From: Hallella colorans
GTDB taxonomy: Bacteria; Bacteroidota; Bacteroidia; Bacteroidales; Bacteroidaceae
DNA length: 64,000 bases
Assembly (NCBI RefSeq): GCF_003096815.1
Contig: NZ_QENY01000013.1
Coordinates: forward strand, 1 to 64,000
Reading direction: 5' to 3'
Below are positions 43,169 to 52,119 of the stretch, piece after piece. The first letter of the stretch is position 1; every line of letters starts with the position of its first letter. Under the pieces are notes generated by a model. That model did not search any database. It saw only the letters and a program-made list of their open reading frames with translations, and was not told where the DNA came from. The position numbers and the translations under genes are program-made.

Positions 43169-44674
43169 CTAAGTGTGGAAAGCCTCCATGTTTTTGTAAC
43201 GCCGTTTCATCAGTCGGTTGTAGATGCTGCGCAGCCATAGCTTATGGGTGGCAATAAAGCCTAAGCCAATGGCTATCATCACAAACCATGCCGTGTTTTC
43301 TTCAAGAAATGTCTCTAATGCCATGATACATATAAGTGGCGAAAATAGCCCGATAATTGTCCCGGCCAAAAGCAAATAATTGGTTTGCGCTCCGCCTTTA
43401 GTGGTTATTTTCTCGTTAAGTGGCATGCGATGGTTGTTGTATATGGCCGACTGCATGAATATGAAATACTGAAAACCAGCCGTAAAAATGCCATACGATA
43501 CAAGCATCAGTATGTCCCATTTGCCTACAAAAACCATAGGGAGCATCAAAACAAATGGCAAAATGAGTAGCAATGAGTAGAAATAGTATTTTGATTCTAA
43601 TAGCTTGAGAATGTTTTCACGGTGTACCATCAACACGTCTATATAATTTCCCTCGAATAGCATCACTCTTATGAGCAATGTGGTGGCGTATATAGCAAAG
43701 TTGTACACGCACCAAAAGTTGGTCATCGTGTCGCTATCGTATATTTCCGTGAGTGTCATTATGGCGCTGATGGCTATGATAATGGCCGTGGCGGAGAGGA
43801 AACCGTTGCGTGGATTCTTGTTGCGCAACAGTAACTTCACTTCCAACTTGAGATACTCACCCAACTCGCCCAAACGGTCAAGCATGGTGAATTTGATTAC
43901 CTTGTTGGGTTTGTCGTCGGTTTTTTTGCCTATCTCTTGCATTACACAAGCGTTTTGCACCCGTCTGTTTATGGCTATGAGCGAGGCTAACATGATCAAG
44001 GCTACACAGTGAGGCAGCAGGTTGCCTGATTCGAGTCCATTGCCGATGGCGGCGTAGAAGATAATGAAGTGCTCGAAATCTTTAAGTAGCCACGGCATGA
44101 TGATGGCTACGATCACGGTCACCGGCACCATCCACCACAGTATGTTGCGATTGGATAATGTACGGATGATAGCATACCACTGGCTGTTTGCTAATATGAT
44201 GATGGTATACAAAAGAAGTATTGAGAGAGCCGTCAACACGCCATAGCTGAACACCACGGCCATCAAGCAATAGGGTATGAGCAGAGTGAGCCATGTGATA
44301 TTGCCCCAATTGAATAGCGATGTGATAATAAAACTGTCAATATAAATGGTTTTGGGCAGTGGCGTTAGCAGGTAAGGCTTGACAATTTGGGCTGGCGTTT
44401 GCTGTGCGAGAGCCCTAAACCAAAAGTCGCAAACCAATATGAATGGCATCACGCTCATGATAAACTCTGACGCGGTGAACCTATTGGTATCTATTGCGGC
44501 TAACGCAAGTAGCACAGCTATGAAAATGAGGTATAGCAATGAGATTGCGAAACTGAAGCCAACAAACCATTTGGCTATTTTGCTGGATTCGTATAGGGGG
44601 TCGCGTCGAGCTGCTAACTTGCGGTGTTGTCGCAGAATTTTTAGGAGTTGAAAGAATGATAGGCTGGATGTCAT
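43169..44674 (-). CDS. DUF5687-type membrane protein (ABC-permease-like)
   Basis: 501 residues with about ten to twelve hydrophobic helices, for example FVGFSFAISLLYLIFIAVLL, LLILPFVLMLPMVFVGKWDI and NYLLLAGTIIGLFSPLICIM. The opening FFQLLKILRQHRKLAARRDP and the overall pattern match DUF5687, a Bacteroidota family resembling ABC-2 permeases, usually next to an ATPase gene. No ATPase is encoded nearby here. It begins 33 bases after the LolA-like gene, so both may be cotranscribed. Confidence 0.75.
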   Translation of the reverse strand: MTSSLSFFQLLKILRQHRKLAARRDPLYESSKIAKWFVGFSFAISLLYLIFIAVLLALAAIDTNRFTASEFIMSVMPFILVCDFWFRALAQQTPAQIVKPYLLTPLPKTIYIDSFIITSLFNWGNITWLTLLIPYCLMAVVFSYGVLTALSILLLYTIIILANSQWYAIIRTLSNRNILWWMVPVTVIVAIIMPWLLKDFEHFIIFYAAIGNGLESGNLLPHCVALIMLASLIAINRRVQNACVMQEIGKKTDDKPNKVIKFTMLDRLGELGEYLKLEVKLLLRNKNPRNGFLSATAIIIAISAIMTLTEIYDSDTMTNFWCVYNFAIYATTLLIRVMLFEGNYIDVLMVHRENILKLLESKYYFYSLLLILPFVLMLPMVFVGKWDILMLVSYGIFTAGFQYFIFMQSAIYNNHRMPLNEKITTKGGAQTNYLLLAGTIIGLFSPLICIMALETFLEENTAWFVMIAIGLGFIATHKLWLRSIYNRLMKRRYKNMEAFHT

Positions 44675-44707
44675 GGCGATATCGGTTAGAGGGACGAGAC
44701 CGAGTGG

Positions 44708-45316
44708 TTATCTCAAGTCAATGACCTCAGCTTTGGGATAGTCTTTCGAGTTGAACGAGAAGAGGCTGTTAGGCAGGGCCTTGGTTTGGAAATTAGAGAT
44801 GTAAATAGTGGTCCAATTGCCTCCTTCGCGCATTTTGATGACACTGGGTGTGTACGATTTGCGGTTGATGGTGAGGTAAATTTCCTGCACGGAGCGTTGC
44901 TTGTTTTGGGCTCTCATGCGCACCTGATAGTTGGCTCCTTTGCTGGTCACGCCTAACGCGTAGCCTTTTTTGTACATCGTGATGAAAGTATAGGGGTTCA
45001 TGCGCATGCGTTGCGCCTCGGTGGGTGTGCTCACGTTCACCTCGTTGGTCGACTTGAGATAGCTCCATTGTGTCTTGCCGTTAAACCAAACGGTGGCGTT
45101 GCCCGTGGTAGCGTAAAACTTGTTGCCCTTGATAGAGATACGTCCGCTCGCTCCTCCCATTTTTGCACTCGCTATCTTAAAGTTGGCCGTGGCCCCTCCT
45201 TTGTTGCCTACAATGGCTGCTGTCTTGTCCAGTATTTTTTTCGCCAAGGCGGTGTTTTGCGCTGTTGCTGCTACTGTCATCACCAACATGATGACGCATA
45301 AGATGTATTTTTTCAT
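44708..45316 (-). CDS. LolA-like periplasmic lipoprotein carrier
   Basis: 202 residues. ATG 45316 gives the signal peptide MKKYILCVIMLVMTVAATAQ. The mature part has the LolA-like beta fold: GGATANFKIASAKMGG, KGNKFYATTGNATVWFNGKT and TQWSYLKSTNEVNVSTPTEA, the typical YxKxxxEVxxS stretch. LolA carries lipoproteins across the periplasm; Bacteroidota LolA-like proteins are diverged and partly uncharacterised. It lies downstream of ftsK, a common order in this phylum. Confidence 0.85.
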   Translation of the reverse strand: MKKYILCVIMLVMTVAATAQNTALAKKILDKTAAIVGNKGGATANFKIASAKMGGASGRISIKGNKFYATTGNATVWFNGKTQWSYLKSTNEVNVSTPTEAQRMRMNPYTFITMYKKGYALGVTSKGANYQVRMRAQNKQRSVQEIYLTINRKSYTPSVIKMREGGNWTTIYISNFQTKALPNSLFSFNSKDYPKAEVIDLR

Positions 45317-45399
45317 TTTTTCGTTTATTGTTAGGGTTACGTTGGTATAAACGTGCCCCATTGTACGATTGTTGCGCACGTTAATATCGTTTAACCCTT

Positions 45400-47850
45400 T
45401 CAGTTGCTATGTATTTGTATCAATAGGGAGTTGAGCGAGTTCTCGTCGGTGATGAGCACCTCTCGAGGTTTTGACCCTTGCGCGGCTCCCACGATGCCGG
45501 CAGCCTCCAGCTGGTCCATCAGTCGGCCCGCGCGGTTATAGCCGATAGAGAATCTACGTTGAATCATACTGGTAGACCCTTGCTGCGTTATGACGATGGC
45601 ATGTGCCGCCTCATCGAAGTAGGGGTCGAGGCTCTTCGAGTCGGTAGCGCCCGCGTTGCCTCCAATGGCCCCGTTGTTGTCATCTGGCTCCGGAAGCTCC
45701 ATTGGGTCCACGGGTCCGGGCTGGTCGGCTATGTAGCTACAGATCTCCTCTATCTCAGGCGTGTCAATAAAAGCGCATTGCAATCGCACTGGCTCGCCAC
45801 CCGCAAGGAAGAGCATGTCGCCCCGCCCGATGAGCTGGTCTGCGCCGGTAGTGTCGAGGATGGTGCGCGAGTCGATTTGCGAAGTCACCCTGAAGGCCAT
45901 GCGCCCGGGGAAGTTAGCCTTGATATTTCCGGTAATAATCTTGGTGGTAGGGCGCTGCGTTGCGATAATCATGTGTATGCCCACGGCGCGCGCCAACTGC
46001 GCTATGCGCTGTATCGGAAGCTCTATTTCCTTGCCCGCCGTCATGATAAGGTCGCCAAACTCATCTATCAACACCACGATGTAAGGCATGTAGTCGTGCC
46101 CGTCCGTGAGCTTGAGGCGGTGGTGAATGAACTTGTCGTTGTACTCGTCTATCTTTTTCACTTGTGCCTTTTTCAGCAGGTCGTAGCGGTGGTCCATCAG
46201 CTTGCACAGCGAGTTGAGGGTGCGCACCACACGTTGCACGTCTGTGATGATAGGTTCATCCTCGTTTTCTGGCAGGGCGGCCATATAGTGGGGGGCTATC
46301 TTGTTGTATATGCTAAATTCCACCTTTTTGGGGTCCACGAGCACGAATTTCAACTCGTTGGGGTGTTTTTTGTAGAGTAGCGACGATATGATGGCGTTCA
46401 GCCCCACAGACTTTCCTTGTCCGGTGGCGCCGGCAACCAGCAGGTGTGGTATCTTCACCAAGTCCACCATGTACACCTCGTTGGTAATGGTTTTCCCCAA
46501 AGCCATGGGCAAAATCATCTTCGTGGTCTGGAATTTCTTGGTGTTCAGCACGCTCTCTATGGACACGATTTGTGGGTTCTTGTTGGGCACCTCAATGCCG
46601 ATGGTGCCCTTTCCGGGTATGGGGGCTATGATGCGGATGCCCAGCGCGGCCAAGCTCAAGGCGATATCGTCTTCCAAACCACGTATCTTGGCGATGCGCA
46701 CTCCCTCCGCTGGCGTTATCTCATAGAGCGTGACCGTGGGGCCCACGGTGGCGTTTATCTTGCTTATTTTTACGCTAAAGCTGTTCAGCACCTCTACGAT
46801 GCGGGCGTTGTTGGCCTTGATTTCGTCCATGTCGATCACCGGCTTGTTGTTGTACTTCTTAAGCAAGTCACAACTTGGAAACTTGTATCTGGTGAACGGC
46901 TCCCATGGGTTGATGGGCGTGTTGAGGTCTATGGTCTCGCCAAGCGATTTCCCCAACGCTTTGTCTTCTTGCTTCACATCGTCCACGGTGAGCTTATCCG
47001 TGTCGTCTTCGCTAATCTGAACGGTGGGCGTGATAGGCTCTGTGGCTGTGTGCGATGGTTGGGACGGTTGTCCTTGCGACATGTCGGTGAGATCCACCAC
47101 GGTCGCGTCTATCTCCTCTTCAGAGGGTGTTTCCACGGTCAGGTCTCCGTCCTGGCTATCTGTGACATTTGGGTCGGTCTCCTTGGTGGTGTGGTTTGTG
47201 ACGGTGAATTTCACTTTGTCGGTGATATATTTCACCGGGTTGAGCGTTTTTCGCACTATTTCTATGGTCTCGGTGCTGAGATAAGTGAGAAACGCCAAGG
47301 CCACGATGAGCAGTGTGGCCGTAAGTCCCGGCGGCCCGATGATATTCTCCATGGTGCGCACGCAGAGCAATCCGTGGTTACCTCCGGGGTTGAACGACAG
47401 GTTGCCCATGATGGGTGTGAGAAATTTGGCCAATGTGACAGATGCCCACACCATGACCAATGCCATGCCGAGAAACCATTTCCAGAGGTTCACGCTGTAG
47501 GCGTGCATGAGCTTGAGCGCCACTAACATGATGAAAGCCGGTATGAGAAACGCGGGGAGTCCAAAATTGACGCTGATGAGAAAATAGGAGACGATGGCCC
47601 CGATGGAGCCGCAATAATTGGTAAACTGCCTGTCTTGGTTGAGCCATTCGCCGGGGCGCATGTTTTCCAAGATGCTTTGGTCGGCCTCGCCAGTGGTAAG
47701 AAATGATCCCATCGCGATTGCCATGACGATGGCAAGGGCGAACAAGACGAGTCCAAAAAAGAAGTCGGTGGTTTCGTTGCCAAATATATGTCGGATGCCT
47801 ATTGCTTCGCTAAAGCTTTTCTGCTTACGCTTAGGTCTTTTATTTGCCAT
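45400..47850 (-). CDS. ftsK: DNA translocase FtsK
   Basis: 816 residues. Four or five N-terminal membrane helices (to about residue 200), an acidic Thr/Asp-rich linker (about 235-320), then the alpha/beta motor with Walker A AGATGQGKSVGL and Walker B YIVVLIDEFGDL, and the C-terminal gamma winged helix that reads KOPS-like DNA signs (STSMIQRRFSIGYNRAGRLM). It pumps chromosome DNA through the division septum. Preceded by the best-formed promoter in the window. Confidence 0.97.
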   Translation of the reverse strand: MANKRPKRKQKSFSEAIGIRHIFGNETTDFFFGLVLFALAIVMAIAMGSFLTTGEADQSILENMRPGEWLNQDRQFTNYCGSIGAIVSYFLISVNFGLPAFLIPAFIMLVALKLMHAYSVNLWKWFLGMALVMVWASVTLAKFLTPIMGNLSFNPGGNHGLLCVRTMENIIGPPGLTATLLIVALAFLTYLSTETIEIVRKTLNPVKYITDKVKFTVTNHTTKETDPNVTDSQDGDLTVETPSEEEIDATVVDLTDMSQGQPSQPSHTATEPITPTVQISEDDTDKLTVDDVKQEDKALGKSLGETIDLNTPINPWEPFTRYKFPSCDLLKKYNNKPVIDMDEIKANNARIVEVLNSFSVKISKINATVGPTVTLYEITPAEGVRIAKIRGLEDDIALSLAALGIRIIAPIPGKGTIGIEVPNKNPQIVSIESVLNTKKFQTTKMILPMALGKTITNEVYMVDLVKIPHLLVAGATGQGKSVGLNAIISSLLYKKHPNELKFVLVDPKKVEFSIYNKIAPHYMAALPENEDEPIITDVQRVVRTLNSLCKLMDHRYDLLKKAQVKKIDEYNDKFIHHRLKLTDGHDYMPYIVVLIDEFGDLIMTAGKEIELPIQRIAQLARAVGIHMIIATQRPTTKIITGNIKANFPGRMAFRVTSQIDSRTILDTTGADQLIGRGDMLFLAGGEPVRLQCAFIDTPEIEEICSYIADQPGPVDPMELPEPDDNNGAIGGNAGATDSKSLDPYFDEAAHAIVITQQGSTSMIQRRFSIGYNRAGRLMDQLEAAGIVGAAQGSKPREVLITDENSLNSLLIQIHSN

Positions 47851-47875
47851 TGTGTCGCTGTTCTTATTCTTTGTG

Positions 47876-47906
47876 CAAAATTAGTGTTTTTTGGCCGAAT
47901 TTCAAA
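47876..47906 (-). promoter_or_regulatory. Predicted ftsK promoter
   Basis: Minus-strand TAATTTTG (47876-47883) and TTTG (47903-47906), 19 bases apart: both Bacteroidota elements at the proper spacing. Predicted start near 47869, a leader of about 20 bases. Confidence 0.7.
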
Positions 47907-48193
47907 ACAAAAGATGGCTAAGTTTCCCATTTTTTCTATTTATTTTTTATATCATTATAAGTGGCTGATTTAAAAGTTGTTTCGTCTTTGGGCTTGCAAG
48001 CCGCTTTAAGATTGTCGCAAGTTGTGTCACTACAAAGTACGTGTAGACACCTCACAACGTTGATAGGTTTTTAGATATTGTTAAGATAAATGACAAAAAT
48101 TAATCTCTCAAATGCGCAATGATCTATCCAAAAAACACCTTTTTTATCTTCATTTTGGTGTTGTTAGACCGTGGTGCGCATTCCTTGTTTTTG

Positions 48194-48325
48194 TCATTAG
48201 GCTTTATTCACGCTGCGTGCAAGTGCTATTCGTGATATGATTAGACACCGAAGCCACTGCGTTTAGGCATTATTCGAGTGGCCATTAAGCATTAATCGCG
48301 ACGTAGCAAAGCATGCGTGAAACTA
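48194..48325 (+). repeat. 22-bp tandem array 3 (6 units, degenerate)
   Basis: Blocks start at 48194, 48216, 48238, 48260, 48282 and 48304. Recognisable cores are TCATTAGGCTTTATTC, TGATTAGACACCG, CGTTTAGGCATTATTCG, CCATTAAGCATTAATCGCG and TAGCAAAGCATGCG; the second unit is weak. A seventh block (48326-48347) may continue it. The period stays at exactly 22 despite strong sequence decay. Confidence 0.75.
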
Positions 48326-48643
48326 TGATTTAATGCGCATGATCTATAAACGTATGATTATCAGCTTGTTGCAAAATATGTCGTTTTTGGGCAATTTTAT
48401 GACCTACGATGCGTTTTTGAATGAGAAAATACGGTTTTGAGATGTGATTGTAAAATATATTCAGTATTTTTTCGCCCTGTAACCACCCCGAAAGATAGGA
48501 CTGATGGCAAGTGTCGCGCCATGCCCACACACCTGTCTCGTGTAGCCTCGCATATTTGACGTATCGTCTTAGCAAGGCCGCTTGGCACACGATGAGGCTT
48601 GAAATATTCTGGAGAAATAACGATTTAATCAGTCATTTTTTTA

Positions 48644-48651
48644 TAATTTTG
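48644..48651 (+). promoter_or_regulatory. Predicted -7 element of the exonuclease operon
   Basis: TAATTTTG matches TAnnTTTG, 20 bases before the ATG at 48671. Confidence 0.5.
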
Positions 48652-48670
48652 CATATTGTAAACAGATACG

Positions 48671-49444
48671 ATGAGAAAAAAGATATATAGCAAGTTTGAT
48701 AAAAAGGGTATAACCGATTTGCCATTGGTTCAATTCCCGGGGCGAATAATCTCCATTATCACCGCTCGCGAGGCCGAGAAGGCTGTGGATTACCTTTTGT
48801 CGAGCGACATTTTGGGCGTAGACACCGAGACCAAACCCTCGTTTCGCCGTGGAGAGCAGCACCAAGTGTGCTTGTTGCAGGTAGCCAATCGCGACACGTG
48901 CTTCTTGTTCAGGCTGCATCTCACAGGCATAACGCCAGCCATAAAACGGCTGTTGGAGGATACCTCTGTAAGGAAAATAGGGCTTTCGTGGCACGACGAC
49001 ATCCGGGGGCTCGAGGCGCGGGAACAGTTTGTCCCGGGGTTTTTTGTCGATCTTCAAGACATTGTGCCGTCGCTTGGCGTGCACGACCTAAGTTTGCAAA
49101 AGCTGTATGCCAATTTTTTTCATTTGAAAATCTCCAAGCGTCAGCGCCTTTCCAATTGGGAGGCTCCATTCTTGAGCGACAAGCAAAAGCAGTATGCGGC
49201 CATAGATGCGTGGAGTTGTATCAATCTATATGAGGAGATAGACCGGTTGAAACGGACGGGCGATTACGACCTTGTAAAAGTGGAAGAGCCTGAGACCGAA
49301 CCCGTATGCGCGCCGTCTGCCACCCCGGACGACAAACCTAATGGGGCGAGCGCTAAGACCACACGCAAGTCTTGCGCCACGCGTGCCACCACCGCCACGC
49401 GCAAATCTAAACCCAAAGAACCAAAACAAACAAAGAAATCATGA
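48671..49444 (+). CDS. 3'-5' exonuclease, DEDDy type
   Basis: 257 residues with an RNase D/WRN-like exonuclease fold. Visible motifs are ILGVDTETKPSF (Exo I, Asp and Glu), GLSWHDDIRGLEAREQFVPG with FVDLQDIV (Exo II) and QYAAIDAWSCINLYEEI (Exo III, Tyr and Asp). It removes nucleotides from 3' ends of DNA or RNA; the substrate is unknown. The last 60 residues are a Lys/Thr/Ala-rich tail likely disordered and nucleic-acid-binding. Four-base overlap with the following methyltransferase gene. Confidence 0.88.
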   Translation: MRKKIYSKFDKKGITDLPLVQFPGRIISIITAREAEKAVDYLLSSDILGVDTETKPSFRRGEQHQVCLLQVANRDTCFLFRLHLTGITPAIKRLLEDTSVRKIGLSWHDDIRGLEAREQFVPGFFVDLQDIVPSLGVHDLSLQKLYANFFHLKISKRQRLSNWEAPFLSDKQKQYAAIDAWSCINLYEEIDRLKRTGDYDLVKVEEPETEPVCAPSATPDDKPNGASAKTTRKSCATRATTATRKSKPKEPKQTKKS

Positions 49445-50631
49445 CGGAGAACTATAAAAATATATACTTGAAGCGTGGTAAACAAGAGTCGTTGCTACGT
49501 TTTCACCCATGGATTTTCAGTGGTGCCATCCACCACGCCGACACCGATATTCAAGAGGGCGACGTGGTGCGCGTGATCACTGCCGATGGCGATTTTGTCG
49601 CCGTGGGGCACTATCAGGTGGGCACCATCGCCGTGCGTGTGTTGTCTTTTAGAGATGTATCTATCGACCATGCGTTTTGGGTGTCGCGCCTGCAAGCCGC
49701 GCTCGACATGCGTCGTGGCATCGGCCTGGCCGACAACCAGCGTGGCGACACCTACCGGTTGGTGCATGGCGAGGGCGACAACCTGCCCGGGCTGATCATA
49801 GATTGCTATGGCCATACGGCCGTGATGCAAGCCCACAGCGTGGGTATGCACATGTGTCGCGAGCATATTTGTGAGGCGTTGACGCAGGTGATGGGCGACA
49901 GGATTAGCAGCGTGTATTACAAAAGCGAGGGCACGCTTCCTTTCAAGGCCGACCTTGGAGAGGAGAATGGCTTTATCTTTGGCCAGACAAGTGACAACGT
50001 GGCGGTGGAGAACGGCCTGAAATTTCTCATTGATTGGCGGCGTGGGCAGAAGACAGGCTTCTTCATTGACCAACGGGAGAACAGGGCATTGCTTGAGCGT
50101 TACGCAAAGGATAAGTCTGTGCTCAACATGTTTTGTTACACGGGTGGCTTCTCGGCTTATGCCATGCGTGGCGGGGCCAAGTTGGTGCACTCGGTGGACA
50201 GCAGTGCCAAGGCCATCGACCTGACCAATCAGAATGTGGCGTTGAACTTCCCCGGCGACGCCCGTCACGAGGCTTTTTGTGACGACGCGTTCAAGTTTAT
50301 GGATGCCAATGACGACAAATACGACCTCATAGTGCTTGACCCGCCGGCTTTTGCGAAGCATCGTGGCGCGCTGCGCAACGCTCTCAAGGGCTACACCCGG
50401 CTTAATGTGAAAGGCTTGGAGCGCATCAAGCGCGGTGGCATCCTGTTCACGTTCAGTTGCTCGCAAGTGGTAACCAAAGATCAATTTCGTGCCGCCGTGT
50501 TCACTGCGGCGGCGCAGACGGGGCGCAAGGTGCGCATATTGCACCAGTTACACCAACCCGCGGATCATCCCATCAATATTTATCATCCTGAGGGTGAGTA
50601 TCTTAAGGGATTGGTACTCTACGTGGAGTAG
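49441..50631 (+). CDS. Class I rRNA methyltransferase (RlmI-like)
   Basis: 396 residues. An N-terminal PUA domain (about 1-80: IYLKRGKQESLLRFHPWIFS) and a Rossmann methyltransferase domain with the SAM motif VLNMFCYTGGFSAYAMRGGA and catalytic-region motif DLIVLDPPAF, then FTFSCSQVV. This matches RlmI, which makes m5C1962 in 23S rRNA; the exact site is inferred. ATGA overlap with the exonuclease gene. Confidence 0.88.
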   Translation: MTENYKNIYLKRGKQESLLRFHPWIFSGAIHHADTDIQEGDVVRVITADGDFVAVGHYQVGTIAVRVLSFRDVSIDHAFWVSRLQAALDMRRGIGLADNQRGDTYRLVHGEGDNLPGLIIDCYGHTAVMQAHSVGMHMCREHICEALTQVMGDRISSVYYKSEGTLPFKADLGEENGFIFGQTSDNVAVENGLKFLIDWRRGQKTGFFIDQRENRALLERYAKDKSVLNMFCYTGGFSAYAMRGGAKLVHSVDSSAKAIDLTNQNVALNFPGDARHEAFCDDAFKFMDANDDKYDLIVLDPPAFAKHRGALRNALKGYTRLNVKGLERIKRGGILFTFSCSQVVTKDQFRAAVFTAAAQTGRKVRILHQLHQPADHPINIYHPEGEYLKGLVLYVE

Positions 50632-50640
50632 GCCGATAGC

Positions 50641-52008
50641 ATGACTTTCCCAGATATTATCCAGCGTTTCATAGTGCGTCATCGGCTCATGCGTCGCGAT
50701 GGCTTTTACTTGGTGGCACTGTCTGGCGGGGCCGACAGCGTGGCGTTGTTGCGTGCGCTTGTGGGGCTGGGTTATCGTGTGGCGGCCGTGCATTGCAACT
50801 TTCGTTTGCGAGGGGCAGAGAGCGATCGTGATGAGATTTTTTGCGAGTCGCTTTGCCAAGCATTGGGCGTGACGCTGCACAAGGCGCATTTTGACACGGC
50901 AGCTTATGCCGAATTGCACAAAATATCAATTGAGATGGCGGCGCGCGACTTGCGCTATGGCTATTTTGAACAGCTCGCCAAGGCTGTCGGGGCGGATGGC
51001 ATTTGCGTGGCGCACCACCGTGACGACCAAGTTGAGACGGTGTTGCTCAACCTTGTAAGGGGTACGGGCTTGCAGGGCTTGCAGGGCATGCGCCCACGTA
51101 ACGGACGTGTGCTGCGCCCCATGTTGGACGTGTCTCGGCGGCAAGCGCAAACCTATCTCGACCATTTGGGGCAGGCGTTTGTCGTGGATAGCACCAATCT
51201 CGAGACCGATGCCATGCGCAACAAGCTGCGCTTGCAGGTGCTGCCGCTGCTCGAGGAAATCAATCCGGCCGTGAAAGAGAACGTGGCGCGAATGACAGAG
51301 AATGTGCGCGAGGCGGGCAAGGTGGTGGAGCACGCCATGCGCCAGGCCATTAGCGCTATTCGTTCTGACAACGGCGGCTACCGCCTCAAGGCGTTGGACG
51401 AGTTGCCATCTCCCATTTACGCACTACGGACGATATTGGAGTGGCGTGGTTTTAACCGTGCTCAGCTGTTGGAGATGCTCGCTCATCGGCGCGACGGCGC
51501 GTTGTGGATGTCAAATCATTGGGTAGCTGTCATGGACCGAGACTACCTTTTTGTGGTGGAGCGGAAGGCTTGGGAGCGCCCCCTGCCCAATCTCGTGATA
51601 CCCGAGCGAGGCACTTATCGGTATCCTGTCGGACCCTTGACCGCACTTGCCGATGGTGCGGAGGAAACTGCAATGAGGCTTCGACTCGAGCTCAAAAACG
51701 TGGACGCCAACTTCCAGATTGACCCTTCGGCCACTGTGGCCAACCTTGATGCCTCTCTTGTGAAATATCCTTTGGTGGTCAGGCCCTTGCGCAAGGGAGA
51801 CCGTTTCGTGCCATTGGGCATGAAAAACAGCAAGTTGGCGAGCGATTTTCTCACTGACCATAAAGTGCCATTGTTACTTCGCCGTCGCCAGTTGGTGGTG
51901 CAAGACGATCGTGGCGATATCGTGTGGCTTGTAGGACAGCGTGTTGATGGTCGTTTCGCCATCTGTCCGGGCAAGTCGCGCGAGGCGTTGATCATCCAGC
52001 TCTTGTAA
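50641..52008 (+). CDS. tilS: tRNA(Ile)-lysidine synthase
   Basis: 455-residue enzyme that joins lysine to C34 of tRNA-Ile(CAU), changing its reading to AUA. The N-type ATP-pyrophosphatase loop SGGADSVALL lies at residues 28-37, followed by AVHCNFRLRGAESDRDE, CVAHHRDDQVETVLLNLVRG and the C-terminal TilS domain (VRPLRKGDRFVPLGM). Full length for the Bacteroidota type. Starts 9 bases after the methyltransferase stop. Confidence 0.95.
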   Translation: MTFPDIIQRFIVRHRLMRRDGFYLVALSGGADSVALLRALVGLGYRVAAVHCNFRLRGAESDRDEIFCESLCQALGVTLHKAHFDTAAYAELHKISIEMAARDLRYGYFEQLAKAVGADGICVAHHRDDQVETVLLNLVRGTGLQGLQGMRPRNGRVLRPMLDVSRRQAQTYLDHLGQAFVVDSTNLETDAMRNKLRLQVLPLLEEINPAVKENVARMTENVREAGKVVEHAMRQAISAIRSDNGGYRLKALDELPSPIYALRTILEWRGFNRAQLLEMLAHRRDGALWMSNHWVAVMDRDYLFVVERKAWERPLPNLVIPERGTYRYPVGPLTALADGAEETAMRLRLELKNVDANFQIDPSATVANLDASLVKYPLVVRPLRKGDRFVPLGMKNSKLASDFLTDHKVPLLLRRRQLVVQDDRGDIVWLVGQRVDGRFAICPGKSREALIIQLL

Positions 52009-52119
52009 GGCAACGCAGAGACTAAAATTATTTTTTGTTTTTTCATCTCTATTTCTTTCACATTCCAGAATAAATGGCTATTTTTGTTGAGTAAGTAAAA
52101 CCTAAAAACTCAACACGCC

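Larger units (their letters stand above)
47851..48670. other. 820-base divergent intergenic region ftsK-exonuclease
   Basis: Contains the ftsK promoter (47876-47906), a 22-bp tandem array (48194-48325) and the exonuclease promoter (48644-48651). At 48021-48055 GTTGTG/CACAAC arms enclose a possible RNA fold. No coding frame or tRNA is convincing in this unusually long gap. Confidence 0.55.

Noticed and set aside
46417..47526. 369-codon plus-strand frame opposite ftsK
   Set aside because: Antisense to well-conserved ftsK, His/Val-rich low-quality translation.
48727..48750. tRNA T-loop-like GGTTCAATTCCCGG
   Set aside because: Lies inside the exonuclease coding sequence and has no matching acceptor or anticodon arms.
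49495..50544. 349-codon minus-strand frame opposite the RlmI-like gene
   Set aside because: Shadow of a recognised methyltransferase gene.
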